From Procambarus clarkii (Eukaryota > Arthropoda > Malacostraca > Decapoda > Cambaridae), in the NCBI RefSeq assembly GCF_040958095.1, contig NC_091217.1:10299880-10363879 (forward strand): DNA of 64,000 nt, written 5' to 3'. The notes beneath the pieces are model-generated. The model was not told the origin of the DNA. It saw only the letters and a program-made list of their open reading frames with translations, and searched no databases. Numbering within the stretch: the stretch's first letter is position 1; the number at the start of each line of letters is the position of its first letter. Positions 46,425 to 57,488 of the stretch are shown in pieces. The translations under genes were made by a program, and so were the position numbers.

Positions 46425-47094
46425 AGCCTCACTTGCCAACAGCTCTGCCCAGGAACACTCAAAGAGACAGGTGGTAAAGGCAGTGTGTCAGAGGGCGGAG
46501 AATTGATCACAGTGTTCGGAAAAGATGTGGATAAAGAAGAAGAAAAGAAGAGGAAAAATAAATGGTGGGAGGGAAAATGGAAGATAAAGTATGAAGGAAG
46601 GAGAGAGAGGTAAGTGGGGTCAGTGACTGTATAACATGATATTGGGTGGCAAGGGAGGGGGGGGGGGGGTTGTCGAGACTCCCAGCACTTCCCAAGGTAG
46701 TGTTGTAGAGTTGTGAAGCCAGAGTTGTGCTGTGGGACAGGTGTGTGTGCCAGGTGTGGACTAGCCACACCTGCACGTGCTCCTCGTGCCCTGGACCAGG
46801 ACCTGGCCACTTGCGAAACCTATACATTATTCCTTACTGAAGGCGGGGTTGTTGACATATATTAAACAGTTTACGAGCGTGGGAACATTACAACCCAAGG
46901 TTGTTATTGTTGTACACAACCTCCTGGTGTCTCGGGGCTCCTCGTACACTCCTTTATTGGTCCTCTCTGGTCTTCTTCCTTCCCACCTTATCTTGACTTG
47001 TTTTATACTTTCTTTAACATTTTCTTCAGCCTTCTTATAATTTTTCTCGTACTGCTCTGATTCTGACTTTACTCCTTCGCCTTAATTTATCCTT
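46121..47094. other. No gene seen; GA-rich runs
   Basis: (AG)n at 46382-46422, a GAGAGA/G-run at 46314-46345 and a G run at 46658-46669. No protein recognised. Confidence 0.5.
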
Positions 47095-47280
47095 CGCTTT
47101 TCCCCTCTTTCTCTCCCCTTACTCTTCCCTGTCTCTCCTTACCCTTTCTTCGCACCTTTTTCCCTTCTCTCCATTTACCTTTCCTTCCCTTCCCTTTCCC
47201 TACCTTGCTCTCTCCTTCCTCACTTTCGTTAACCTTCATTTCCTCCCCCTTACCCTTCCTTCCCTTCCTGTTCCCTTCCC
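47095..47280. repeat. Polypyrimidine tract, about 185 bp
   Basis: The plus strand is mainly CTTTCCC/TTCCCT words with few purines. Confidence 0.7.
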
Positions 47281-47331
47281 AGTGACACAGTAGGCACGGC
47301 GCCACACTGGGTGTAGGACATGGTTGTGGGA

Positions 47332-48233
47332 GGTCAACAACACATGACAGGTCAACAACACATGACAGGTCAACAACACATAACAGGTCAACAACACATT
47401 ACAGGTCAACAACACATGCCAGGTCAACAACACATGAGAGGTCAACAACACATGACAGGTCAACAACACATGACAGGTCAACAACACATGACAGGTCAAC
47501 AACACATGCCAGGTCAACAACACATGAGAGGTCAACAACACATGACAGGTCAACAACACATGACAGGTCAACAACACATGACAGGTCAACAACACATGCC
47601 AGGTCAACAACACATGAGAGGTCAACAACACATGACAGGTCAACAACACATGAGAGGTCAACAACACATGACAGGTCAACAACACATGAGAGGTCAACAA
47701 CACATGACAGGTCAACAACACATGACAGGTCAACAACACATGACAGGTCAACAACACATGAGAGGTCAACAACACATGACAGGTCAACAACACATGAGAG
47801 GTCAACAACACATGACAGGTCAACAACACATGAGAGGTCAACAACACATTACAGGTCAACAACACATGTCAGGTCAACAACACATGAGAGGTCAACAACA
47901 CATGACAGGTCAACAACACATGACAGGTCAACAACACATGACAGGTCAACAACACATGCCAGGTCAACAACACATGAGAGGTCAACAACACATGACAGGT
48001 CAACAACACATGACAGGTCAACAACACATGAGAGGTCAACAACACATGACAGGTCAACAACACATGAGAGGTCAACAACACATGACAGGTCAACAACACA
48101 TGACAGGTCAACAACACATGACAGGTCAACAACACATGACAGGTCAACAACACATGAGAGGTCAACAACACATGAGAGGTCAACAACACATGACAGGTCA
48201 ACAACACATGAGAGGTCAACAACACATGACACT
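47332..48233. repeat. 18-bp minisatellite, 50 copies
   Basis: Unit GGTCAACAACACATGACA, with GAGA, GCCA and TTACA subtypes. The run of subtypes (three GACA, one GCCA, one GAGA) recurs, so there is higher-order order. No indels. Plus frame reads GQQHMT and minus frames LLTCHV/VDLSCV. Confidence 0.95.
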
Positions 48234-48534
48234 CCCGGCAACTTCCGGTTCTCCAGGTAATGATCTAAGACACCTCGCCGCGTCTGGTCCTCAAGATGGT
48301 GACCTCGGGGGCACAACCACTTCCGACAAGTAATCTGTCGATCTCAGAATATCTCGCATTATGATAACACTTTGAGGTGGTACGATGGGCTCCAACCCGC
48401 GGCCCTGAGGACGGACGTGCGTTCGATCCCATTGTATGGTCTCTATACCCTCTTGTGATTTTATTGAGCAACTCGCTTTACTTTTCCTTCAAATTTTTAT
48501 GGATATTGACCCTTGAAAATCGTATTATAGCTCA
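48234..48534. other. No gene seen
   Basis: Unique-looking. GTGCGTTCGATCCCATTGT at 48418 resembles a tRNA B box but has no other support. Confidence 0.4.
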
Positions 48535-48672
48535 CCACAACACTGCTCACTCCCTCCCACCACAACACTACTCACTCCCACCCATCACAACACTGCTCAC
48601 TCCCACCCACCACAACACTGCTCACTCCCTCCCACCACAACACTACTCACTCCCACCCACCACTCCCACCCA
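48535..48672. repeat. 24-bp tandem repeat, about 5-6 copies
   Basis: Unit CACAACACTGCTCACTCCCA plus CCCA, with ACTACTC variants. Confidence 0.9.
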
Positions 48673-48787
48673 CCCCGGGTGTTATGGTCGTCCAGGCCAG
48701 ATATTCCCGGGCATCTTTGATCGCCAGTAAACTTTACCCCGTCATTATCCTCCTTGTTTAGTACTTATGTTCCCGGCCTTCTGGCTG

Positions 48788-48900
48788 TGAGGCGAGGGCC
48801 AGGTCTATACGGTGTTCTGAGTGCTGGGTGAAGGTGAGTCTTGGCCTGAGTGTGAGGCGAGGGCCAGCTAGGTCTGTACGGTGTTCTGAGTGACGGGTGA
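48788..48900. repeat. About 60-bp direct duplication
   Basis: GTGAGGCGAGGGCCAG, then GGTCT(A/G)TACGGTGTTCTG and GTGACGGGTGA-type ends occur at 48788-48835 and 48850-48900. Confidence 0.8.
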
Positions 48901-49500
48901 GTGGTCGTACCACGGCGGTGTTGGTGGAGGCGGCGGTGAGTGAGGAGGGGAAGAGTTGGTGTAGTCGGGAAGGCGGTGAGAGGTCGGCGGTCTCCAGGCA
49001 ACCGGATGCCCTCCAGCGCCGCGCCAGGTCACCCCGCCATGCCTTGGTACGCGGGGCCTCATCTGCCTTAGTTGTGTACTGAACACCGTGAAGAACCTGT
49101 ACGGAGAGAGAGAGAGAGAGTGTGAGAGAGAGAGAGAGAGTGAGAGAGTGTGAGTGTGAGAGTATAGAAGAGAGATGTAGACACGGACAGCGGGAGAGAG
49201 AGAGAGAGAAAAGAGGTAAAATACTCCAATCTTCGCTACCTTCAGCCCCCAAGTTTAGTCACGCACACATCCAACAAATTGTCATTTATCCAAAGTTGGC
49301 TCAGTAAAACTTGGTGTGTTTACCTCCCAGCCTGGCGGCGAGGAGCTGTTTTAGAACACCCCATTAATGTGTTGTTTCCACTGGATGACGGGAGATGTGA
49401 CCCGCATGACAACACGTGCCAGGAGTGGACAGACGGAAGAGAGGAGTGGACAGAAAAGAAAGTGCTCTTCAGGTCATGCGAGTAGCCCAAGATTATCGCT
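48901..49500. other. No gene seen; GA-rich run at 49105-49212
   Basis: GAGAGAGAGA with GTGAGAGTGTGAG interruptions. The remainder is unique-looking. Confidence 0.5.
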
Positions 49501-51276
49501 ACAAGCTGCTGCACGTTGCTACAAGTTGCTACAAGCTGCTACAAGCTGCTTCAAGCTGCTACAAGTTGCTACAAGCTGCTGCACGTTGCTACAAGCTGCT
49601 ACAAGTTGCTACAAGCTGCTACAAGCTGTTACAAGCTGCTGCACGTTGCTACAAGTTGCTACAAGTTGCTACAAGTTGCTACAAGCTGCTACAAGCTGCT
49701 ACAAGTTGCTACAAGTTGCTACAAGTTGCTACAAGCTGCTACAAGCTGCTACAAGTTGCTACAAGCTGATACAAGCTGATACAAGCTGATACAAGCTGAT
49801 ACAAGCTGCTACAAGTTGCTACAAGCTGCTACAAGCTGCTACAAGCTGCTTCAAGTTGCTTCAAGTTGCTTCAAGCTGCTACAAGCTGCTACAAGTTGCT
49901 ACAAGCTGCTACAAGTTGCTACAAGCTGATACAAGCTGATACAAGCTGCTACAAGCTGCTACAAGCTGATACAAGCTGCTACAAGTTGCTACAAGTTGCT
50001 ACAAGTTGCTACAAGCTGCTACAAGCTGCTACAAGCTGCTACAAGCTGATACAAGCTGCTACAAGCTGCTACAAGCTGCTACAAGCTGATACAAGCTGCT
50101 ACAAGCTGCTACAAGCTGATACAAGCTGCTACAAGCTGATACAAGCTGCTACAAGCTGATACAAGCTGCTACAAGTTGCTACAAGCTGATACAAGCTGCT
50201 ACAAGCTGCTACAAGCTGCTACAAGCTGATACAAGCTGATACAAGCTGATACAAGCTGCTACAAGTTGCTACAAGCTGATACAAGCTGCTACAAGCTGCT
50301 ACAAGCTGATACAAGCTGATACAAGCTGCTACAAGCTGATACAAGCTGCTACAAGCTGCTACAAGCTGATACAAGCTGCTACAAGCTGATACAAGCTGCT
50401 ACAAGTTGCTACAAGCTGATACAAGCTGCTACAAGCTGATACAAGCTGCTACAAGCTGCTACAAGCTGATACAAGCTGCTACAAGCTGCTACAAGCTGCT
50501 ACAAGCTGCTACAAGCTGATACAAGCTGATACAAGCTGCTACAAGCTGATACAAGCTGCTACAAGCTGATACAAGCTGCTACAAGCTGCTACAAGCTGTT
50601 ACAAGCTGCTACAAGCTGCTACAAGCTGATACAAGCTGATACAAGCTGCTACAAGCTGATACAAGCTGCTACAAGCTGCTACAAGCTGCTACAAGCTGAT
50701 ACAAGCTGCTACAAGCTGCTACAAGTTGCTATAAGCTGCTACAAGCTGCTACAAGCTGCTACAAGCTGCTACAAGCTGCTACAAGCTGATACAAGCTGTT
50801 ACAAGCTGCTACAAGCTGTTACAAGCTGTTACAAGCTGCTACAAGCTGCTACAAGTTGCTACAAGCTGCTACAAGCTGATACAAGCTGCTATAAGCTGCT
50901 ACAAGCTGATACAAGCTGCTACAAGCTGATACAAGCTGCTACAAGCTGCTACAAGCTGTTACAAGCTGCTACAAGCTGATACAAGCTGCTACAAGCTGAT
51001 ACAAGCTGCTACAAGCTGATACAAGCTGTTACAAGCTGTTACAAGCTGCTACAAGCTGTTACAAGCTGCTACAAGCTGCTACAAGCTGATACAAGCTGCT
51101 ACAAGCTGATACAAGCTGCTACAAGCTGATACAAGCTGTTACAAGCTGTTACAAGCTGCTACAAGCTGATACAAGCTGCTACAAGCTGATACAAGCTGCT
51201 ACAAGCTGATACAAGCTGTTACAAGCTGCTACAAGCTGTTACAAGCTGCTACAAGCTGCTACAAGTTGCTATAAGC
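49501..51276. repeat. 10-bp minisatellite, about 177 copies, no indels
   Basis: Unit ACAAGCTGCT, with ACAAGCTGAT, ACAAGTTGCT, ACAAGCTGTT, TCAAGCTGCT and GCACGTTGCT variants. Every unit keeps the same 10-base phase over nearly 1.8 kb. The GTT variants and GCACG units are concentrated at the left, GAT and GTT-ending units at the right. All three frames of the plus strand are used in turn (LQAATSCYK pattern). Confidence 0.97.
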
Positions 51277-51393
51277 CTTCCAGAAAGTGATGCAGGTTTC
51301 AGATTTTCTTTTGCTGGAAGTTTGTATTGGTTTTATATTTATATGAACACTTTACGGCTTCCTTTCCTACCTCTCCTACCCATGCTATGGATA
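51277..51393. other. Short unique spacer
   Basis: No feature seen. Confidence 0.4.
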
Positions 51394-51745
51394 GTGGTGC
51401 CACATCACTCTCGTGGTGATGTGGCACCACAGCGGGGCCCCCTCCCTTGATGCCTCACTCTCATGGTGATGTGGCACCACAGCGGGGCCCCTCCCTTGAT
51501 GCCTCACTCACGTGGTGATGTGGCACCACAGCGGGGCCCCTCCCTTGATGCCTCACTCACGTGGTGATGTGGCACCACAGCGGGGCCCCTCCCTTGATGC
51601 CTCACTCACGTGGTGATGTGGCACCACAGCGGAGCCCCTCCCTTGATGCCTCACTCACGTGGTGATGTGGCACCACAGCGGAGCCCCTCCCTTGATGCCT
51701 CACTCACGTGGTGATGTGGCACCACAGCGGAGCCCCTCCCTTGTT
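51394..51745. repeat. 49-bp minisatellite, about 7 copies, starting with a 15-bp inverted repeat
   Basis: Unit CCTCACTCACGTGGTGATGT then GGCACCACAGCGGGGCCCCT and CCCTTGATG. The first unit pairs with the flank: 51394-51408 (GTGGTGCCACATCAC) is the exact inverse of 51416-51430. Confidence 0.92.
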
Positions 51746-51928
51746 GCCAGACTGATAATGTGCTGGACTTGTACCCAGGATTAACAATGTAAATCACCTG
51801 CTCTGTAATATATGTGATGCAGTTATAATTTGAGCTTGTAAAAGCTCCTTCATCACCTTGTGTGCTTCAGTGCTCTATAACTCTTTAATTTCTATAGCAC
51901 CTATATTACCCTGTCGGAGTAGGAGAGA
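51746..51928. other. Short unique spacer
   Basis: No feature seen. Confidence 0.4.

Positions 51929-52020
<92 letters not shown>
51929..52020. repeat. (TA)n microsatellite
   Basis: Pure TA up to the MITE. Confidence 0.97.

Positions 52021-52892
<872 letters not shown>

Positions 52893-52942
<50 letters not shown>
52893..52942. repeat. (TA)n microsatellite
   Basis: Pure TA between the MITE and the palindrome. Confidence 0.97.
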
Positions 52943-52948
<6 letters not shown>

Positions 52949-53342
52949 AAATATGACCGAAAAAGTAAGATTAATAATTCTAACACGAATTTTCTCAATC
53001 TTTCGTACATTTCTTTTCACTGTTAGAGGTAAATCAAAAATCAATTCTCCAAAATTCATTTTTATTTCTAGTCTGACGCGACACGAGCGCGTTTCGTAAA
53101 ACTTATTACATTTTCAAAGACTTTAGTTCACAAATACACAACTGTGTATTTGTGAACTAAAGTCTTTGAAAATGTAATAAGTTTTACGAAACGCGCTCGT
53201 GTCGCGTCAGACTAGAAATAAAAATGAATTTTGGAGAATTGATTTTTGATTTACCTCTAACAGTGAAAAGAAATGTACGAAAGATTGAGAAAATTCGTGT
53301 TAGAATTATTAATCTTACTTTTTCGGTCATATTTAATAATAT
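52943..53342. repeat. 400-bp near-perfect palindrome, Penelope-like terminal repeat arranged head to head
   Basis: 52943-53140 and 53143-53342 are inverse copies with a 2-base spacer (AC at 53141-53142); I found no mismatch. Each arm carries the short open frame MNFGELIFDLPLTVKRNVRK. On the right it runs on into ICLQERLLPKYTNIY at 53330-53385, which resembles the N-terminal region of Penelope-like proteins. Inverted, 5'-truncated tandem copies are typical of Penelope-like elements. The hammerhead-like fold at 53161-53213 supports this. Confidence 0.8.
53161..53213 (+). ncRNA. Degenerate hammerhead-ribozyme-like fold (type I order)
   Basis: Stem I AGTCT (53161-53165) pairs with AGACT (53209-53213). 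TTGAAAA (53166-53172) stands where CTGANGA is expected. Stem II GTAA (53174-53177) pairs with TTAC (53184-53187), with one extra T before it. GAAA is at 53188-53191. Stem III ACGCG (53191-53195) pairs with CGCGT (53203-53207). C53208 would be the cleavage base. The core has two changed bases, so activity is doubtful. The mirror copy is on the minus strand at 53070-53122. Confidence 0.5.
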
Positions 53343-53374
53343 ATGTCTACAGGAAAGACTGCTACCAAAATATA

Positions 53375-53378
<4 letters not shown>

Positions 53379-53469
<91 letters not shown>
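53379..53469. repeat. (TA)n microsatellite
   Basis: Pure TA; interrupts the Penelope-like frame. Confidence 0.97.
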
Positions 53470-53472
<3 letters not shown>

Positions 53473-53796
53473 CATTATCATCCTCGTCTCTATCATAATA
53501 GCAAAATAATAATGATTTCGCAGGAAGATAATTTAAGCCTTCGGTCAAAGGAATTATATAGAGAAAAATAATTCTCCTTAAGGTTTAAGATGATGAAAGT
53601 GTGGAGAGTGAAGGTTAAGGTGACGCTAAGCGTATGCGTCTAGTTAAGGGGTTGACCGCCAGAAGTTACTGGATGACGGCGAGGGAGGCCTTGTGGCTCC
53701 TCTCGTGTGTCCTGAATATCTGTTTAGTTATCATGCAAATTGGATTATCACAGAGATGGGAGTTGGTAAAATATTGTTACAGAGGTTGCTACCTAG
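53470..53796. other. No gene seen
   Basis: Unique-looking. Confidence 0.4.
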
Positions 53797-53868
53797 GGGT
53801 GGAGGCCTGGTCGAGGACCGGGCCGCGGGTCACTAAAGCCCCGAAAATCATCTCAAGATAACCTCTCA
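53797..53868 (+). repeat. SINE 3' tail fragment
   Basis: GGGGTGGAGGCCTGGTCGAG, GGGCCGCGGGTCACTAAAGC and CATCTCAAGATAACCTC match the SINE tail. Confidence 0.85.
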
Positions 53869-54039
53869 AGAGGTCGTCGGGCTCATCTTATCCCAGGCTG
53901 CCTTGATGGTAATGAATGGGCTGTAATTACCACACACAAATTAAATATATAAAAGTCGGTACCTAACGTACAAGAGTGAAAAAAAGGTAGACCGTAGAGT
54001 TACGAAGATAACTATAAATGATAAAAGTGGAAGCATCAA
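53869..54039. other. No gene seen
   Basis: AT-rich; no feature. Confidence 0.4.
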
Positions 54040-54359
54040 GTTTAGTTTAGTTCATTTATTATGCACCCCATACCCATCTTGTGGGCGGTAGTGGAAAGGG
54101 TTACAGAGGCACATAATGGGCTCAGGGACTGAGCCCCACAATTCATTTAGCTAAGCAAGTTACAATCTTGATGAGCTAGTTACAAAATTCAATACACATC
54201 GTCACATCATCAATGGATTCGAGATCGACCACAATTACAGTTTTTATTTAATTAAGCAATTGACATATGTGGAGAGCTAGTGTCACAATTGATATGTTTG
54301 TCCTGCACACCGCCCCCCATCCAGTGGGCAGCGGTGGATAGGTTACAATCACTTAGTTA
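54040..54359 (-). other. 3' untranslated region of an I/Jockey-type LINE, with an internal duplicate
   Basis: ATACCCATCTTGTGGGCGGT..GGGTTACA (54070-54103) and CATCCAGTGGGCAGCGGT..GGTTACA (54318-54347) are diverged copies of one motif. It lies downstream of the minus-strand frame. Confidence 0.45.
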
Positions 54360-54788
54360 CTACCTACAGTTAGCAAACTGGGGATATTTGGCTAAAATTT
54401 CTGGTAGCAGATAATTTTGAATCACATATTTACACATCTCTTGAACATTTGTTATAGAATTGTCTCTGAATTCACGTATCTTTTCGCACTCCATCACATA
54501 GTGACGTAGGGTGTGCGAATAATTTTGTTGACACAGTTTACATTTGGTCAGGTCTACATCAGCAGATAATGAGAATTCCCAGAGATACTTGTAACCGAGT
54601 CTAAGCCGAGCAATAGTAACGTCTAGAAGTCTGCTGATTTTACTGGATGAACCATAGGTGTGTGGCTCCTCTTGCATGATAGTATGATGATAGATGGAAT
54701 TACTGGTGTCAATTTCACTTTGCCTCAGATCTACAAGATTTTGTTGAAGTTCTTGGTGTACTGCTGCTCTCAGACTGCTTATTGACAA
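54360..54788 (-). pseudogene. C-terminal part of an I/Jockey-type LINE ORF2
   Basis: The 142-codon frame contains ARLRLGYKYLWEF and a metal-binding pattern CKLCQQNYSHTLRHYVMEC (C-x2-C, then H-x4..C), followed by EKIREFRDNS. Such a C-x2-C/H-C tail after an RLRLG helix is common at the C-terminus of I- and Jockey-type LINE proteins, where it probably binds nucleic acid. No reverse transcriptase blocks lie upstream, so the copy is strongly truncated. The first residues may not belong to the element. Confidence 0.65.
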
Positions 54789-55145
54789 TTGACAAGGTTA
54801 TACTCAATTTATCCTTTAAAGGGAGATTCTAAGAGATGTGAATTATGTGAATCGGAATTCAATAAAAGATGTGAATTATGTGAGCCGGATGAACCATTTT
54901 CAGTCAAGTGACTCTGGCCACTCGCGGGTGTTTATGACGGGTGTTGGGCGTGTGGCCGCTCATCACTCACATGTTGGTGCACCTCCCGCCGCTCTAATGC
55001 AACACCAACTTTTGTTAATTGTGGCTTTGTTTTATTAAGCCAAAAAAAGAGTCCGGCATTTCGACAAATGAACCAGTTTCCTCTGCTGCCAGCTGGAGCC
55101 GCTGAGAGGGTTCAGGCCTCAGGCAGCGTTGTGCCGGCAGCTGCG
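54789..55145. other. No gene seen
   Basis: Short direct repeat GATGTGAATTATGTGA at 54833 and 54869; otherwise unique-looking. Confidence 0.4.
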
Positions 55146-55402
55146 TTATCTTGAGGTTATCTTGAGATGATTTCGGGGCTTTTTTTTTTTTTAGTGTCCC
55201 CGCGGCCTGGTCCTCGACCAGGCCTCCACCCCCAGGAAGCAGCCCGTGACAGCTGACTAACACCCACGTACCTATTTTACTGCTAGGTAACAGGGGCATA
55301 GGGTGAAAGAAACTCTGCCCATTGATTCTCGCCGGCGCCCGGGATCGAACCCGGGACCACAGGATCACAAGTCCAGCGTCCTGTCCGCTCGGCCGACCGG
55401 CT
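55146..55402 (-). repeat. tRNA-derived SINE, antisense, near full length
   Basis: The tail TATCTTGAGGTTATCTTGAG is at the left, a T run at 55181-55192 (A run on minus), the body, and the tRNA-like head at the right with B box GGGTTCGATCCC read on minus (about 55345) and GGTCGGCCGAGCGGACAGG as the A-box region. Confidence 0.92.
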
Positions 55403-55496
55403 GCGTGGTGCCGGCACCTGAGTTACCAGCAAGATCTTTGTCTAGTGTCCCAAACTACAGCTCCTGTGCGGTCATGTTGTAACTAAGACTTGTAAC
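55403..55496. other. Short spacer
   Basis: No feature seen. Confidence 0.4.
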
Positions 55497-56030
55497 CAGC
55501 TTCCCCTGGTATAGTGTCAACACCACACACACCTCAGCTTCCCCTGGTATAGTGTCAACACCACACACACACCTCAGCTTCCCCTGGTATAGTGTCAACA
55601 CCACACACACACCTCAGCTTCCCCTGGTATAGTGTCAACACCACACACACCTCAGCTTCCCCCTGGTATAGTGTCAACACCACACACACCTCAGCTTCCC
55701 CTGGTATAGTGTCAACACCACACACACCTCAGCTTCCCCTGGTATAGTGTCAACACCACACATACCTCAGCTTCCCCTGGTATAGTGTCAACACCACACA
55801 CACCTCAGCTTCCCCTGGTATAGTGTCAACACCACACACACCTCAGCTTCCCCTGGTATAGTGTCAACACCACACACACCTCAGCTTCCCCTGGTATAGT
55901 GTCAACACCACACACACACCTCAGCTTCCCCTGGTATAGTGTCAACACCACACACACCTCAGCTTCCCCTGGTATAGTGTCAACACCACACACACACCTC
56001 AGCTTCCCCTGGTATAGTGTCAACACCACA
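55497..56030. repeat. 38-bp minisatellite, about 14 copies
   Basis: Unit CAGCTTCCCCTGGTATAGTG then TCAACACCACACACACCT; some units have an additional CA (40 bp), one has an extra C. Confidence 0.95.
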
Positions 56031-56284
56031 CCCTGGGGAGGAAGAAAAGTCACATTTGCATGTTTGCATATTTTTATTTTCCCACGAATTAAATTTCTTG
56101 AGGAAAGTTGGTCCCATTAAAATGATATGAGAAAACTTAAAGTTTGCTGCCCAGGCATGTGGGTACGGGACCAACTACGCCCTGGCACACACACACATAA
56201 CTTCTACCATTAGACTACAGGTGATAATAATATTACCGTAAGTTAGCTACTGTAAATTCCTGTAATCTGGCGCTGGATACCCCT
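56031..56284. other. No gene seen
   Basis: Unique-looking. Confidence 0.4.
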
Positions 56285-56640
56285 ACGGGAGGGTCCTGGG
56301 CCCCCCTGGGAGGGACCTGGCCCCCCTGGGAGAGTCCTGGGCCCCCTGGGAGGGTCCTGGCCCCCCTGGGAGGGTCCTGGGCTCCCTGAGAGGGTCCTGG
56401 GCCCCCTGGGAGGGTCCTGGGCTCCCTGAGAGGGTCCTGAGCCCCCTGAAAGATTCCTGGGCCCCTTGGAAAGTTCTTGGGCCCCTGGGACGGCTCTGAG
56501 CCCCTGGGAGGGTCCTGGACCCCCTGGGAGGGTCCTGGGCCCCTGGGAGAGTCCTGGGCCCCTGGGAGAGTCCTGGGCTCCCTGGAAGGGTTCTGAGCCT
56601 CCTGGAAGGGTCCAGGACCCTCCTAGGGGGCCCAGGACCA
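56285..56640. repeat. 19-21-bp G/C-rich minisatellite, about 17 copies
   Basis: Unit CCCCTGGGAGGGTCCTGGGC with length and base variants. The left end CTACGGGAGGG and right end CCTAGGGGGCCC are inverse-like. Confidence 0.9.
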
Positions 56641-56677
56641 GTTCCAGTTCAGTTTGTTTCAAGATCATTTCAAATAT

Positions 56678-56710
56678 CAACAAGTTGACAGCACAACTGT
56701 CAACTTGTTG
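56678..56710. repeat. 13-bp perfect inverted repeat
   Basis: CAACAAGTTGACA (56678-56690) and TGTCAACTTGTTG (56698-56710) with a 7-base loop. Confidence 0.9.
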
Positions 56711-56724
56711 ACAGATAACGAGAG

Positions 56725-56887
56725 CAGCATACTCTACACTGGCAAAAGTTAGAGCATCATTCAGAAACCTATGGAGGCAATTAGGGCGCTTTACATCTTA
56801 CGTGAGGCCAGTCTTAGAGTATGCCGCCTCATCATGGAGTCCCCATCTGAAGAAGCATATAAAGAAACTGGAAAAGGTTCAGAGGTC
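56725..56887 (+). pseudogene. LINE A reverse-transcriptase fragment
   Basis: The plus frame reads AAYSTLAKVRASFRN, YVRPVLEYAASSWSPHL and KKLEKVQR, as in LINE A at 7120-6940. It is cut off where the CR1 copy begins. Confidence 0.88.
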
Positions 56888-57477
56888 GCGCAAAAGGGAA
56901 AGCAACGAAGAGAAAGGAAGCGCAGGCCCCTCAGAAAGTAAAGGAAGTACCTAAGCAAACATTAGTTGTGGGAGATTCCCAGATAAGGTATTTGGATAGA
57001 ACGTTTTGTGCTAGAGATAGGGGGAACAGGTTAAGGGTTTGCTATCCCGGAGCTGGCATTGGTGATATTATAAACAACATGAATGATATTATGGCTGGTA
57101 ATGGGAACAATCCCATTATTTGCATTAGCGTGGGAGGAAATGATGTTGGTCGAGTCAGGAGTGAGGAACTGATTCAGAGGTATAAAACAGCCATAGAGTT
57201 AGTTAGGAGCAAGGGAGGAATCCCGATCATATGTGGCATTCTTCCAAGAAAGGGAGTGGGAAATGAATGGATATCGAGGGCACTTGGTGTCAATTGCCGG
57301 CTGGAAAGATATTGCAAATCAAATGCAATATCTTTCATAGACAACTGGGAACACTTCTATGGAAGAAATGAAATGTATGCTCGTGATGGGGTGCATCTAT
57401 CGAGAGCTGGGGTTGTTGCTGTTGCGAACTCGCTAGAAGAAGTGGTTAGAGGTGTTTGTTTGGGTTTAAACTGTTAG
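56888..57477 (+). pseudogene. CR1 copy A ORF1, 5'-truncated, SGNH esterase domain
   Basis: Contains VVGDSQIRYLD, ISVGGNDVGR and ARDGVHLSRAG, in frame to the stop at 57477. The coiled-coil N-terminus and the start codon are lost by truncation. The residue before the catalytic-Asp block is A, while copy B has G (YARDGVH versus YGRDGVH). Confidence 0.9.
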
Positions 57478-57488
57478 TAGATAGAGGT

